From: Drosophila miranda
Lineage: Eukaryota; Arthropoda; Insecta; Diptera; Drosophilidae
DNA length: 64,000 bases
Assembly: GCF_003369915.1 (NCBI RefSeq)
Contig: NC_046675.1
Location: forward strand, 14,570,001-14,634,000
Direction of reading: 5' to 3'
Shown here: piece after piece, positions 26,543 to 38,317 of the stretch
How the letters are laid out: the number at the start of each line of letters is the position of its first letter
Position numbering within the stretch: position 1 is the first letter of the stretch
Made by a program: the position numbers and the translations under genes
The notes under the pieces: model-generated
What the model was told of the DNA's origin: nothing
Seen by the model: only the letters and a program-made list of their open reading frames with translations
Databases searched by the model: none

Positions 26543-26906
26543 TTGCTACTCCAAATGTCGTGGCCTTGCTCACAGTTGCGCTTTTCTGCCATTCACGTGT
26601 CGGCGTGGCTGGCTTGTTGTTATTGGATTGGATCTTGGACGGACATTAATTCATTAAAATTATGTGGTGGTGATAACGAAGACTAGTGATTTCTGCGTGC
26701 TATAGGGCCATTATGTGCAATCAATAAATTTAATGTAGATCATAATATGATGACAAGCAGCGTCAGTTGTAGCTGTTGACGAATTTTAAGTGCTGGCCAA
26801 GGTTTCTTTTTTTACTAAGGGAGCACCGTACCAACCACTAGCTCCAGGCCACAACAAAACTGAAGCAATTAAAAAATCAATCAGAATTCTAATTGAAAGC
26901 TGTGAC

Positions 26907-29900
26907 ATGTCACCGCCAAAAAACTGTGCCGTCTGCGGCGACAAGGCCCTTGGCTACAATTTCAACGCCGTAACTTGCGAGAGCTGTAAGGCGTTCTTTC
27001 GCCGGAACGCCCTGGCCAAGAAACAGTTTACCTGTCCGTTTAACCAGAATTGTGACATCACAGTGGTAACGAGGCGTTTCTGCCAAAAGTGCCGCCTGAA
27101 AAAATGCCTAGACATTGGCATGAAGAGCGAGAACATCATGTCCGAGGAGGACAAGCTGATCAAGCGCCGTAAAATAGAGAACAATCGCGCCAAACGCCGG
27201 ATGATGGAGAGTGCCGATGATCCCGATGATAGCAAGGCTCAAGCTGACAGCAGCAGCAATCTAGAGTTGTACTCCGGATCACAGGACTCGCAGAGCTGCG
27301 GATCGGTGGAAAGCGGCGCTAATGGCTGCGTGGCTGGACCAGCAAGCTCATCTGCACACGCTCGATCGCCGAGCGAAATAAATCCGCTCCTGATGACGGC
27401 CGATAAAATCGTTGATCAGATTGTCTCCGACCCGGATCGAGCATCCCAAGCCATTAATAGATTGATGCGCACCCAAAAGGAGGCCATCTCGGTAATGGAG
27501 AAGGTCATTGGCTCACAAAATGATGCTCTCAGACTGGTATCCCATTTGATTGACTATCCAGGTTGGTGGTTGCCTTGACATACACATATCGTTCATAAGC
27601 TAATCCCAGTCGCATATGTTTTCAGGCGATGCCCTCAAGATCATAAGTAAATTTATGAACTCGCCGTTCAACGCTTTGACAGTATTCACAAAGTTCATGA
27701 GCTCCCCAACGGACGGGGTCGAAATTATCTCCAAGATTGTTGACTCGCCGGCAGATGTGGTGGAGTTCATGCAGAACCTGATGCATTCACCGGAGGATGC
27801 CATCGACATCATGAATAAGTTTATGAACACCCCAGCAGAGGCTCTCCGAATCGTCAATCGCATCTTAAGTGGCGGCACGAACTCAGCCCAACCGACAGAC
27901 CGCAAGCCATTGCTGGACAAGGCTAGCGGCGGCGGACAAGAGCCGGAACGGAACGCAAAGCCAGAAAATGAGCGAGTGGATACGGTTATACAGTCCATGC
28001 TAGAGAGCGGGAGCCCTTCGCCAATCAACACAAGCACCAGCTCGCCCCACGACGTGGCCGTCGACTTGCAGTACCATTCGCCCTGTCCCAACCAAATGGG
28101 AGATGAGCAGCCCAGCACATCGAGCAGCCATCCACTGCCTTACATAGCCAATTCCCCCGACTTCGACCTGAAAACCTTCATGCAAACCAATTACAATGAC
28201 GAGCCAAGTCTGGACAGTGATTTCAGCATCAATTCGATCGAGTCTGTGCTCTCGGAGGTCATTCGGATCGAATATCAGGCCTTCAACAGCATTCAGGCAG
28301 CATCGCGGATAAAGGAGGAGATGTCCTACATGGGCGGTCAGTCCGCCTACAATGGCTGTAATGCCAACACAAACAACAACCAGCAGCAGCATCTGCCCCA
28401 ACAGCCAATTTGCGCTCCCTCGACCATGCACATGGACCGCGAACTTAACGAAGCCGAGCAAATGAAGCTGCGCGAACTGCGCTTGGCCAGCGAAGCTCTC
28501 TTCGATCCGGTGGACGAGGATCTAAGTGTCCTGATGATGGGCGACGATCGCATTAAGGTGACCACCAGCACCACCACCACAACCACATCAGTCATTAGCT
28601 CCACCAAGCACCCTTTCATTCCTTTAGTTATAACGTTTAACAGTGCCCGGCTTATCTAATCGTGCAGTGCCGAAGGCGATATAATTTTAGCACCTGGCGG
28701 AGCCCACAGGCCCGTGAGTCAGTGCGTATCGCTTTGACATGTCACTTCCGAGCAGTTTCTGTGTGCCCAGCAAAGCGCTCCTCCAAAATGTAAACACAAC
28801 TTTGAATAATCTCGCCATAAAAGTGAGGTCTCTCTCTCTCACTCTGGGAGTCTACGACTGTCAGGCAAGACCCACCCAGACAGTGGTTTTATCAGCCTGG
28901 GGCAGCGCCAACGATGGCATTATCACCCATTATCAACAGCGGCAGCAGGCGCTCATGAGCCTCCAGCTGACGATTGGTCGGCCGTTTATTCAACTGTTTA
29001 CCGTCGGAGCTTCATCGCAATTAGCACATTTCATTATTGTTAATTAGGGAATACGATACATTTCTACGAAATGTGGAGCACGCAGGTGTTTGGCGCTGTG
29101 ATAAGCATTGCCGCACTATTCGATTGAGTCACTTTTCATAGACAAACCTTAATGTTTTGTGCGATAATAATGGAGCCACCTGTGCGTTATATTTTATTGT
29201 TCAACCCCAGCCTGACGACACACGCCATAATCCGAAGCTATTGCAACTCATCAATCTGACGGCCGTGGCTATAAAGCGGCTAATCAAGATGGCCAAGAAG
29301 ATAACTGCATTCCGTGACATGTGCCAGGAGGACCAGGTGGCCCTTCTTAAAGGGGGCTGTACCGAAATGATGATAATGCGTTCGGTGATGATCTACGACG
29401 ACGATCGCGATTCCTGGAAAGTAAGAAATAATATTCTTGAGGGCAATACTTGATTTACTACGAATATAAATTGTTTTTTTCCAGGTGCCACACACCAAAG
29501 AAAATATGGGTACCATACGAACTGACCTTCTCAAGTTCGCCGAAGGAAACATCTACGAGGAGCATCAGAAATTCATTACCACCTTTGACGAGAAATGGCG
29601 CATGGATGAGAACATCATTTTGATAATGTGTGCCATCGTTCTCTTCACTTCAGCTCGATCCCGAGTGATACACAAAGACGTGATAAGATTGGAACAGGTC
29701 TGTCCTTTTTGGGATTTACACAACTGAATTGTGATTAATTTTGTCGGATTACTTTTGCAGAATTCCTACTATTATCTTCTGCGAAGATATTTGGAGAGTG
29801 TTTACTCTGGCTGTGAGGCGAAAAATGCTTTTATCAAGCTAATCCAAAAGATTTCAGACGTGGAGCGTCTGAACAAATTCATTATAAATGTCTATTTAAA

Positions 29901-29961
29901 TGTTAACCCATCCCAGGTAGAACCTTTGCTACGTGAAATATTTGATTTGAAAAATCACTAA
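26907..29961 (+). CDS. Hr96: Nuclear hormone receptor Hr96
   Basis: Exons 26907-27561, 27626-28557, 29211-29420, 29485-29697, 29761-29961 (736 codons with stop; phases agree). Hr96 is the fly relative of the VDR/PXR/CAR group and controls xenobiotic, triacylglycerol and cholesterol response genes. Visible: two C4 zinc fingers (CAVCGDKALGYNF... to ...CQKCRLKKC) with the family P-box ESCKAF, an RRRKIENNRAKRR basic extension, a long hinge with repeated NSP/..SPADVVEFMQNL-type helices, and the ligand-binding domain (exons 3-5) ending EPLLREIFDLKNH. It matches the D. melanogaster protein closely as I recall it. The ATG at 26907 is preferred over the upstream in-frame ones because homologues begin MSPPKNC. 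Exon 3 onward is duplicated downstream, but this copy is the intact one. Confidence 0.96.
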
Positions 29962-30399
29962 AACGATTCGCATCGGGCATCAAATGCCGGTGTCCTATTA
30001 TAATGGATGATCAGCGAGCTGTAGTTGTTGTTGTTTTAATCGTAATGTGCGTCGCTCACTGATTTTTGTTTTATCTGTCGCTTATAATGTTAGATTTTAG
30101 TCGAATGTGATTGATAGATTTGCAAATACTACATAGATTTTATATTTCTACATCAAAGAGAGCATATTTAGGATACAAGTGCAAAGCAACACAATTTAAA
30201 TGTAATTTACACCGTTTAATTAGTTTCAAATAAACTAAAATCAAATGCAAAACTGAACTCAAAGAACCAAAAGTGGTCCATTCCTGGTGCCTTAATCACA
30301 ATAGAATCACGGAGGAAGCAGGGTACATTTAATTCTTGTGTATTTATATAATAGCCTGAATATAGGAGATTGATGGCGTGCGACTCGGTATGGTGTATT

Positions 30400-30910
30400 A
30401 ACGATACAACATAACTCCATCAATATATATAGAGACGCAGGATAACCCGCCGACTACGAAAACTCTACCCGCGAATACCAATTGGGAGCACGAGCCATAT
30501 GCTGAGAGCATCCCATGTAGGAAGATGCCGAAAAGAAATTTTGTCTTCAGTCCCATTATTCTGATGTATTCGCTTCAAGTGATCCTTTACGTTGGTTGTG
30601 CTGCCTGCTCTTTCAGGCATTTCCGCTTCCTCAATTCCGCTTTGCTTGTCACTCGATCGTTTAAACTGTTACCAAACATTGGAGCATTCATACGTTCTTT
30701 CTGAAGGTACAACGACGCAGCTATCCGCCACGAGCGGCCACCCCGAAAGACGAACCCGAAGGAAGAGCCAGAAGGAAGTCCCGAGCATCTACTAAACTCT
30801 GTACCTTTTAAGATCAATAAAATAATTCTTTGTACCACTTAACCCACGCCTTATTATTGAACCACGAGACTATCTTTAAGCAACCACATCCAGAGATCAA
30901 ACAAATTTCT
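30400..30910 (+). other. Hr96 3' flank with LTR-like composition (uncertain)
   Basis: The stretch ends in a strong AATAAAATAATTC polyadenylation-type signal near 30816, preceded by a GC-richer segment unlike the surrounding A/T-rich DNA, resembling a solo-LTR remnant. I found no defined terminal dinucleotides or target duplication. Repeated at 36010-36520 as part of the tandem duplication. Confidence 0.25.
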
Positions 30911-31615
30911 GTGAACACCTGCGCGGCGAGCATACCCCGGCCGTAATGCCGCCACATCTGTGTGTAGATAACTCGAAAAGACAAACCCAATGAAAATTAA
31001 AACTAAATAAAAAGAAGATTCTTTCAAGAACTCAAAGTAATGGAACGCACGCGAGGGACAAAAAAGCTAAGAGCTGAAATCTAAAAGCTTCTTTCAGCTC
31101 AGCTCTCCGCCAAGGCTTTTAAGCTTTTAAATCCAAGCTTACCTAGCGGCAGCTTGCAAGGATTTTCTTTGGAGGTGTGGATAAATAAATAAAAGCTCTC
31201 CTAGGTCAGCACCCAACACCCACAGTTGCAGTTCTCTCGACTGTGCATTTTTACAATAAATGTTACTGAAAAACTGTCACCAGGAAAACTAGATATTACC
31301 CCTTTTTATCCAATATCTGTATTCAATGATCATCTATCGATCAAACCAAAATCAATACGCGGCAATACATACATATAATACAAAATAAAATTATAAAAAT
31401 TTCTTTGATAAAACTGTAGCCTACGAACAAAGCCGTTGAACCTTGGGCACCCTGTAACTAAAAAAGCTTTTCTGATTTTCGCAAATTTAAACACAAAACA
31501 AACCCCGAGAGAAACTTTAGATGTTTCTCTGAGTTTGACAGAGAGATGCAGGAAGCTAGAGAAGGACAGAGCCCCAAAAGCTCTCGCCTTGGCAAAGCAA
31601 AAGCGAACAAGTGTG

Positions 31616-31640
31616 TATAAAAAGGACATTTCGCTCAGTC
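31616..31640 (+). promoter_or_regulatory. TATA and initiator-like pair, duplicate 1
   Basis: TATAAAAA at 31616-31623 and TCAGTC (initiator consensus) at 31635-31640, followed by about 440 bases of A-rich, UTR-like sequence and a donor-like AAG|GTAGGC at 32079-32080. The 21-base spacing from TATA to the initiator A is shorter than the usual 30-31, so this is tentative. Confidence 0.35.
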
Positions 31641-32689
31641 GTCGACTCCTGTTAATAAAGCGAAACTGCGACGCAGTAAGACGAAACAGTTTTGGCCCTA
31701 GCAAAGAGAAAAAGTGTTTCCATTTTCCGCTGCAACAAAGATTATTTTCCAAGAAATTGTGCAACAAATTGAACCACAAGCGAAAACCGAAGGACCAGTC
31801 GCTGGGCTTTTGTGTGTGTGTTAAAAGCGCGTCAGAAACAGTTGGGCAGTTGAAAAGTTTCCTGCCCCAGCTGCATAGTAGCCGAGAAAAACACACGCGC
31901 TAACCGTTAATTAGTTTTCCCCCTCACCGCTGAATCTTTAATTCGAGGACAGTCCGGGGACCTGCTGCTAATTAAGCCTGGGACTTACCAACAACGCAGT
32001 AGCGAAAGAGAGAGGCTGGAGGATGCATTAACCAGGTGGCAGCCGCGAGGAGGTGCCACAACTCGTAAATATTTGAAGGTAGGCGACTCTGCCCTGTCAG
32101 CAAGTCTATACAATTTATGGCAGACTCTCCCCGTCCCTTCCAGACGCACTAAAATTCACCCTTGGCGGAAGCTTCACCATCTTCCTCCTCTTTTTGCAAT
32201 TTTAATTTTTTGTGCATTATATATGTACATACATATGTACATACTCGTATGTACTTAATTTTTGCCACTCGAAGGCGGCAACGGTTGCCGCACGGAAGTG
32301 CCGAGCACTCGAAAGTTTCTGCCCAGTAGAGTATTTTTAATGATGCACTAAACGATCAGCCGAGACCTAGAGGTGTTGATCCATATAGTGCTAGGATTAT
32401 GTATAGTTCCGGTAAAAAGCAGTTCCAGTTTGAATCCACTTATTAGACGCCATACAAGTGCTTCCTATCACTCTGCTCATATCATATATGTATGATCGTA
32501 CTCTGATGGTGACGGCTGATGGAACATCACCCTGTATTATTTAAGAAAATGACGTGTAAAATCAATCAAGTTTCTGGCTGAAAAAGCGTATTAACTAAGT
32601 TACAGATTAGTTCCACTAGTCACAGTCTTTACTTGCTTCATCAGAAATTCTGATTCAGAATCGTTTTGTCTGGATTTGCTTTTGAAACG

Positions 32690-32731
32690 ATGTCGAACAT
32701 GAAACTGCTGGCGATCTTCCTAGCGCTATAA
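32690..32731 (+). pseudogene. Truncated Kunitz gene stub at the duplication junction
   Basis: The ATG and first 12 codons are identical to the Kunitz gene at 38318 (MSNMKLLAIFLA); the sequence then jumps into Hr96 exon 3 and stops at once with CTA TAA. The entire Kunitz domain is absent. The promoter region upstream is retained except for an 18-bp difference, so a short useless transcript could still be made. Confidence 0.93.
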
Positions 32732-33166
32732 TCCGAAGCTATTGCAACTCATCAATCTGACGGCCTTGGCTATAAAGCGGCTAATCAAGATGGCCAAGAA
32801 GATAACTGCATTCCGTGACATGTGCCAGGAGGACCAGGTGGCCCTTCTTAAAGGGGGCTGTACCGAAATGATGATAATGCGTTCGGTGATGATCTACGAC
32901 GACGATCGCGATTCCTGGAAAGTAAGAAATAATATTCTTGAGGGCAATACTTGATTTACTACGAATATAAATTGTTTTTTTCCAGGTGCCACACACCAAA
33001 GAAAATATGGGTACCATACGAACTGACCTTCTCAAGTTCGCCGAAGGAAACATCATCATGGCGCATGGATGAGAACATCATTTTGATAATGTGTGCCATC
33101 GTTCTCTTCACTTCAGCTCGATCCCGAGTGATACACAAAGATGTGATAAGATTGGAACAGGTCTGT

Positions 33167-33185
33167 CCTTTTTTGGGATTACACA
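33167..33185 (+). repeat. Left target-site duplication of the non-LTR insertion
   Basis: CCTTTTTTGGGATTACACA, repeated after the element at 35313-35332 with one extra C (GGGACTTACACA). The intact Hr96 intron at 29703-29722 shows the empty site (CCTTTTTGGGATTTACACA). Confidence 0.9.
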
Positions 33186-35312
33186 TCAGGAATAAGGTAG
33201 GGGGACTGATGTCAATAAACCAACACGCCTACACTAAAGGGAAATCAGTGGAGACGGCACTACACTCGCTAGTAGCCACCATCGAGAGCGCCCTTCACAA
33301 CAAAAAGTATGCTTTGGGAGCATTTGTGGACATCTCAGGAGCATTCAACAACGTGGCAACAACCGCAATAACAAGTCGCCTAGAAGCGAATAACATACAC
33401 CCTGCAATCAACGTCTGGATCAAAAACCTCCTAAGTTGTAGACGGGTGCAATCGGAGTGGGGCACCGCTTCCATGGTAAAGGGGGCACACAGAGGCACAC
33501 CTCAAGGTGGAGTCCTATCGCCACTACTGTGGAATTTGGTGGTCGACGACCTCATTAAGAGATTTGAAAGGAAGGCCCAAAAAATAACAGCCTATGCAGA
33601 TGACATAAGCATACTTATTACGGGTGTATGTCCATCGACCCTCAGCTCCATAATGGAACGTACACTCAGGGAGATACGTGAGTGGGCGGAAGAGGTAGGA
33701 CTCAGTATCAACGCGGACAAGACGGACCTCATCCTCTTTACCAAGAGGTACAAGGTACCGATATGGACCCCCCCGAAAATTGACCAAACTAGGCTGACTC
33801 CAAAATCACAGGTGAAATACCTAGGCACAGTACTGGACAGCAAGCTGGCATGGAGGCCCAATGTAGTGGAAAGGGTGAAGAGGGCTACCATTGCGCTTTA
33901 TGCATCCAAGAAGATGCTCAGCAGCACATGGGGCCTGTCACCTGCTCTAATGCACTGGATCTACATCTCGGTGGCGCGACCAACTCTGCTGTATGGAGCC
34001 TTAGTGTGGTGGCAGGCTATTGAAAAGAAGACATACCATAAGCTTATGGAAAAGACTCAGCGACAGGCTCTGCTCTGTATTACAGGGGCGCTGAGGTCAA
34101 CCCCAACAAAAGCACTCGAACTATACTCGGAATCGACCCCCTGGACATTCACGCTCGCCTGATTGCGGGAAAGGCAGCACAACGCCTTATAGCATCAGGA
34201 AACCTATCCATACAAGGATACGGGCACAGTTCAATTGGCAGGGACATGACCAGATCAACTGATTACATGACCCCCCAAACATGCCTTGACGTGAAAACAC
34301 CCACATCTTTGGGACCTGAAGACTGGAAAATTGGAAGGGACCAAACTGAGCACCTCAACATATACACAGACGGCTCCAAGATGGAAGGAGGAGTAGGAGC
34401 GGGCCTATACTGTACAGACCCTGCGATAAGGCTGTCGTATAAGCTACCGGACCAATGCAGCATATTCCAGGCAGAAGTTTTTGCCATCGGGAAGGCAGCG
34501 GAGGTCGCTCTCCTAACAGAACGAGCACACGATGCGGTCAACCTATTCGTCGACAGCCAAGCGGCGATAAGATCCATGCAGTCGTCCGCGGTCAGTTCCA
34601 GAAGTGTCTTGGCGAGCAGGGAGGCATTAGACATCCTAAGCACGACAAAGACAGTGCGGATCTATTGGGTTCCCAGCCAACAGGGCATCGAAGGAAACGA
34701 AGCGGCGGACGTACTAGCTAAGGAAGGCGTCGGGCTGGAGAATAGGAGAACCGAGAACGTGCCTGTCTCCCTCAGAACGCTGCAAGGCGATGTAGAGAAG
34801 CAGGCTAGAGCACAGACTGATAGCAGGTGGAGGAGTACCACCACCTGCAGAATCTCGAAGATAATGTGCAAGGAGCGCAACGAGAAACTTAGCCACTACC
34901 TACTGCACCTACCACGAAAGGACTGTAGATTGCTAGTGGGGATACTAACAGGTCACTGTCTGGCTGCTGCACATGCAGCAAAGCTAGGCATCACCAACAG
35001 AGACAGTTGTAGGAAATGTGAGGAACCTGGGGCTATCGAAACCCTGGAACATCTCATCTGCAACTGTCCGGCTCTCTCAAGGGCAAGGAGGAGATACCTG
35101 GGCGCCCCAGTGTTGGCATCACTGGAAGATGCCTCCAAAAGGGCGCCACAGGAACTGCTGGCCTATGCTAAAAACACCTCGATTCTCGGGGACTTTTCAA
35201 AACCACATTAACACTCCCGCGACGGTTCATACACACCCCCATCCGGATAACTAAGGGCCATATTGGCCTATGCGTGGCCCCGCTGAGGGCCGTCCGGGTT
35301 AACCTAACCTAA
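33186..35312 (+). mobile_element. 5'-truncated non-LTR retrotransposon with RT and RNase H (LOA/I-like)
   Basis: About 2.13 kb. The reverse transcriptase portion (33186-34120) starts midway, at a QHAYTKGKSVETAL-like region. It shows FVDISGAFNNV, the RGTPQGGVLSPLLWNLVV block and the catalytic AYADD at about 33590. A single-base deletion near 34120 shifts the frame. The next frame carries an RNase H domain (about 34348-34720: IYTDGSK, FQAEVFAI, FVDSQAA, GNEAADVLAK) and a C-terminal CxxC...HxxxxC finger (about 35009-35070). RNase H excludes classical jockey and points to LOA, I or a related clade; assignment is from motifs only. It ends in AACCT repeats without a poly(A) tail. 5' truncation, target duplication and frameshift indicate a dead, normally retrotransposed copy. 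Confidence 0.92.
35299..35312 (+). repeat. AACCT repeat at the 3' end of the retroelement
   Basis: TTAACCTAACCTAACC precedes the target duplication. The unit is the C-strand of the TTAGG insect telomere repeat. Boundaries with the target duplication are ambiguous by two bases (CC). Confidence 0.8.
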
Positions 35313-37225
35313 CCTTTTTTGGGACTTACACAACTGAATTGTGATTAATATTGTCGGATTACTTTTGCAGAATTCCTACTATTATCTTCTGCGAAGATAT
35401 TTGGAGAGTGTTTACTCTGGCTGTGAGGCGAAAAATGCTTTTATCAAGCTAATCCAAAAGATTTCAGACGTGGAGCGTCTGAACAAATTCATTATAAATG
35501 TCTATTTAAATGTTAACCCATCCCAGGTAGAACCTTTGCTACGTGAAATATTTGATTTGAAAAATCACTAAAACGATTCGCATCGGGCATCAAATGCCGG
35601 TGTCCTATTATAATGGATGATCAGCGAGCTGTAGTTGTTGTTGTTTTAATCGTAATGTGCGTCGCTCACTGATTTTTGTTTTATCTGTCGCTTATAATGT
35701 TAGATTTTAGTCGAATGTGATTGATAGATTTGCAAATACTACATAGATTTTATATTTCTACATCAAAGAGAGCATATTTAGGATACAAGTGCAAAGCAAC
35801 ACAATTTAAATGTAATTTACACCGTTTAATTAGTTTCAAATAAACTAAAATCAAATGCAAAACTGAACTCAAAGAACCAAAAGTGGTCCATTCCTGGTGC
35901 CTTAATCACAATAGAATCACGGAGGAAGCAGGGTACATTTAATTCTTGTGTATTTATATAATAGCCTGAATATAGGAGATTGATGGCGTGCGACTCGGTA
36001 TGGTGTATTAACGATACAACATAACTCCATCAATATATATAGAGACGCAGGATAACCCGCCGACTACGAAAACTCTACCCGCGAATACCAATTGGGAGCA
36101 CGAGCCATATGCTGAGAGCATCCCATGTAGGAAGATGCCGAAAAGAAATTTTGTCTTCAGTCCCATTATTCTGATGTATTCGCTTCAAGTGATCCTTTAC
36201 GTTGGTTGTGCTGCCTGCTCTTTCAGGCATTTCCGCTTCCTCAATTCCGCTTTGCTTGTCACTCGATCGTTTAAACTGTTACCAAACATTGGAGCATTCA
36301 TACGTTCTTTCTGAAGGTACAACGACGCAGCTATCCGCCACGAGCGGCCACCCCGAAAGACGAACCCGAAGGAAGAGCCAGAAGGAAGTCCCGAGCATCT
36401 ACTAAACTCTGTACCTTTTAAGATCAATAAAATAATTCTTTGTACCACTTAACCCACGCCTTATTATTGAACCACGAGACTATCTTTAAGCAACCACATC
36501 CAGAGATCAAACAAATTTCTGTGAACACCTGCGCGGCGAGCATACCCCGGCCGTAATGCCGCCACATCTGTGTGTAGATAACTCGAAAAGACAAACCCAA
36601 TGAAAATTAAAACTAAATAAAAAGAAGATTCTTTCAAGAACTCAAAGTAATGGAACGCACGCGAGGGACAAAAAAGCTAAGAGCTGAAATCTAAAAGCTT
36701 CTTTCAGCTCAGCTCTCCGCCAAGGCTTTTAAGCTTTTAAATCCAAGCTTACCTAGCGGCAGCTTGCAAGGATTTTCTTTGGAGGTGTGGATAAATAAAT
36801 AAAAGCTCTCCTAGGTCAGCACCCAACACCCACAGTTGCAGTTCTCTCGACTGTGCATTTTTACAATAAATGTTACTGAAAAACTGTCACCAGGAAAACT
36901 AGATATTACCCCTTTTTATCCAATATCTGTATTCAATGATCATCTATCGATCAAACCAAAATCAATACGCGGCAATACATACATATAATACAAAATAAAA
37001 TTATAAAAATTTCTTTGATAAAACTGTAGCCTACGAACAAAGCCGTTGAACCTTGGGCACCCTGTAACTAAAAAAGCTTTTCTGATTTTCGCAAATTTAA
37101 ACACAAAACAAACCCCGAGAGAAACTTTAGATGTTTCTCTGAGTTTGACAGAGAGATGCAGGAAGCTAGAGAAGGACAGAGCCCCAAAAGCTCTCGCCTT
37201 GGCAAAGCAAAAGCGAACAAGTGTG

Positions 37226-37250
37226 TATAAAAAGGACATTTCGCTCAGTC
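37226..37250 (+). promoter_or_regulatory. TATA and initiator-like pair, duplicate 2
   Basis: Identical to the pair at 31616-31640. This copy has the unbroken downstream sequence, with a donor-like AAG|GTAGGC at 37689-37690. If real, it could be the distal promoter of the ERICH2-like gene, whose UTR acceptor is at 43013, with the Kunitz gene nested in the intron. Confidence 0.35.
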
Positions 37251-38317
37251 GTCGACTCCTGTTAATAAAGCGAAACTGCGACGCAGTAAGACGAAACAGT
37301 TTTGGCCCTAGCAAAGAGAAAAAGTGTTTCCATTTTCCGCTGCAACAAAGATTATTTTCCAAGAAATTGTGCAACAAATTGAACCACAAGCGAAAACCGA
37401 AGGACCAGTCGCTGGGCTTTTGTGTGTGTGTTAAAAGCGCGTCAGAAACAGTTGGGCAGTTGAAAAGTTTCCTGCCCCAGCTGCATAGTAGCCGAGAAAA
37501 ACACACGCGCTAACCGTTAATTAGTTTTCCCCCTCACCGCTGAATCTTTAATTCGAGGACAGTCCGGGGACCTGCTGCTAATTAAGCCTGGGACTTACCA
37601 ACAACGCAGTAGCGAAAGAGAGAGGCTGGAGGATGCATTAACCAGGTGGCAGCCGCGAGGAGGTGCCACAACTCGTAAATATTTGAAGGTAGGCGACTCT
37701 GCCCTGTCAGCAAGTCTATACAATTTATGGCAGACTCTCCCCGTCCCTTCCAGACGCACTAAAATTCACCCTTGGCGGAAGCTTCACCATCTTCCTCCTC
37801 TTTTTGCAATTTTAATTTTTTGTGCATTATATATGTACATACATATGTACATACTCGTATGTACTTAATTTTTGCCACTCGAAGGCGGCAACGGTTGCCG
37901 CACGGAAGTGCCGAGCACTCGAAAGTTTCTGCACAGTAGAATATTTATAATGATGCACTAAACGATCAGCCGAGACCGAGAGGTGTTGATCCATATACTG
38001 CTAGGATTATGTATAGTTCCGGTAAAAAGCAGTTCCAGTTTGAATCCACTTATTAGACGCCATACAAGTGCTTCCTATCACTCTGCTCATATCATATATG
38101 TATGATCGTACTCTGATGGTGACGGCTGAGTACAGAATTCTGGGAGGAGGAACATCACCCTGTATTATTTAAGAAAATGACGTGTAAAATCAATCAAGTT
38201 TCTGGCTGAAAAAGCGTATTAACTAAGTTACAGATTAGTTCCACTAGTCACAGTCTTTACTTGCTTCATCAGAAATTCTGATTCAGAATCGTTTTGTCTG
38301 GATTTGCTTTTGAAACG

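Larger units (their letters stand above)
29227..32725 (+). repeat. Tandem duplication, copy 1 (Hr96 exon 3 to Kunitz 5' end)
   Basis: This block recurs at 32728-38353. It begins 17 bases into Hr96 exon 3 and ends 12 codons into a Kunitz-inhibitor gene. At the join, 32725-32728, the Kunitz CTAGCG runs through CT into ATAATCCGAAGC of Hr96. Contents: Hr96 exons 3-5 (the functional ones), the Hr96 3' flank, a purine-rich putative 5' UTR region near 31616-32079 and the Kunitz promoter. Between about 29961 and 32280 I saw no difference from copy 2 reading line by line. Confidence 0.95.
32728..35571 (+). pseudogene. Headless Hr96 ligand-binding-domain fragment, interrupted by a retroelement
   Basis: Partial copy of Hr96 exon 3 (from 32728), exon 4 (32986-33160) and exon 5 (35371-35571). 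Exon 4 has lost a net 38 bases against the intact copy: the segment encoding the YEEHQKFITTFDEK region is replaced by about three bases, near 33054-33057, which shifts the frame. The old intron after exon 4 carries the non-LTR insertion. There is no DNA-binding domain and no proper start, so it is a pseudogene despite intact splice sites. Confidence 0.93.

Noticed and set aside
31330..31903. Pair of open frames of 155 (+) and 188 (-) codons, repeated at 36940-37513
   Set aside because: They are duplicated only because the DNA is duplicated. They overlap each other on opposite strands, are Lys/Arg- or Phe-rich, resemble no family and fit a UTR-like purine-rich region better.
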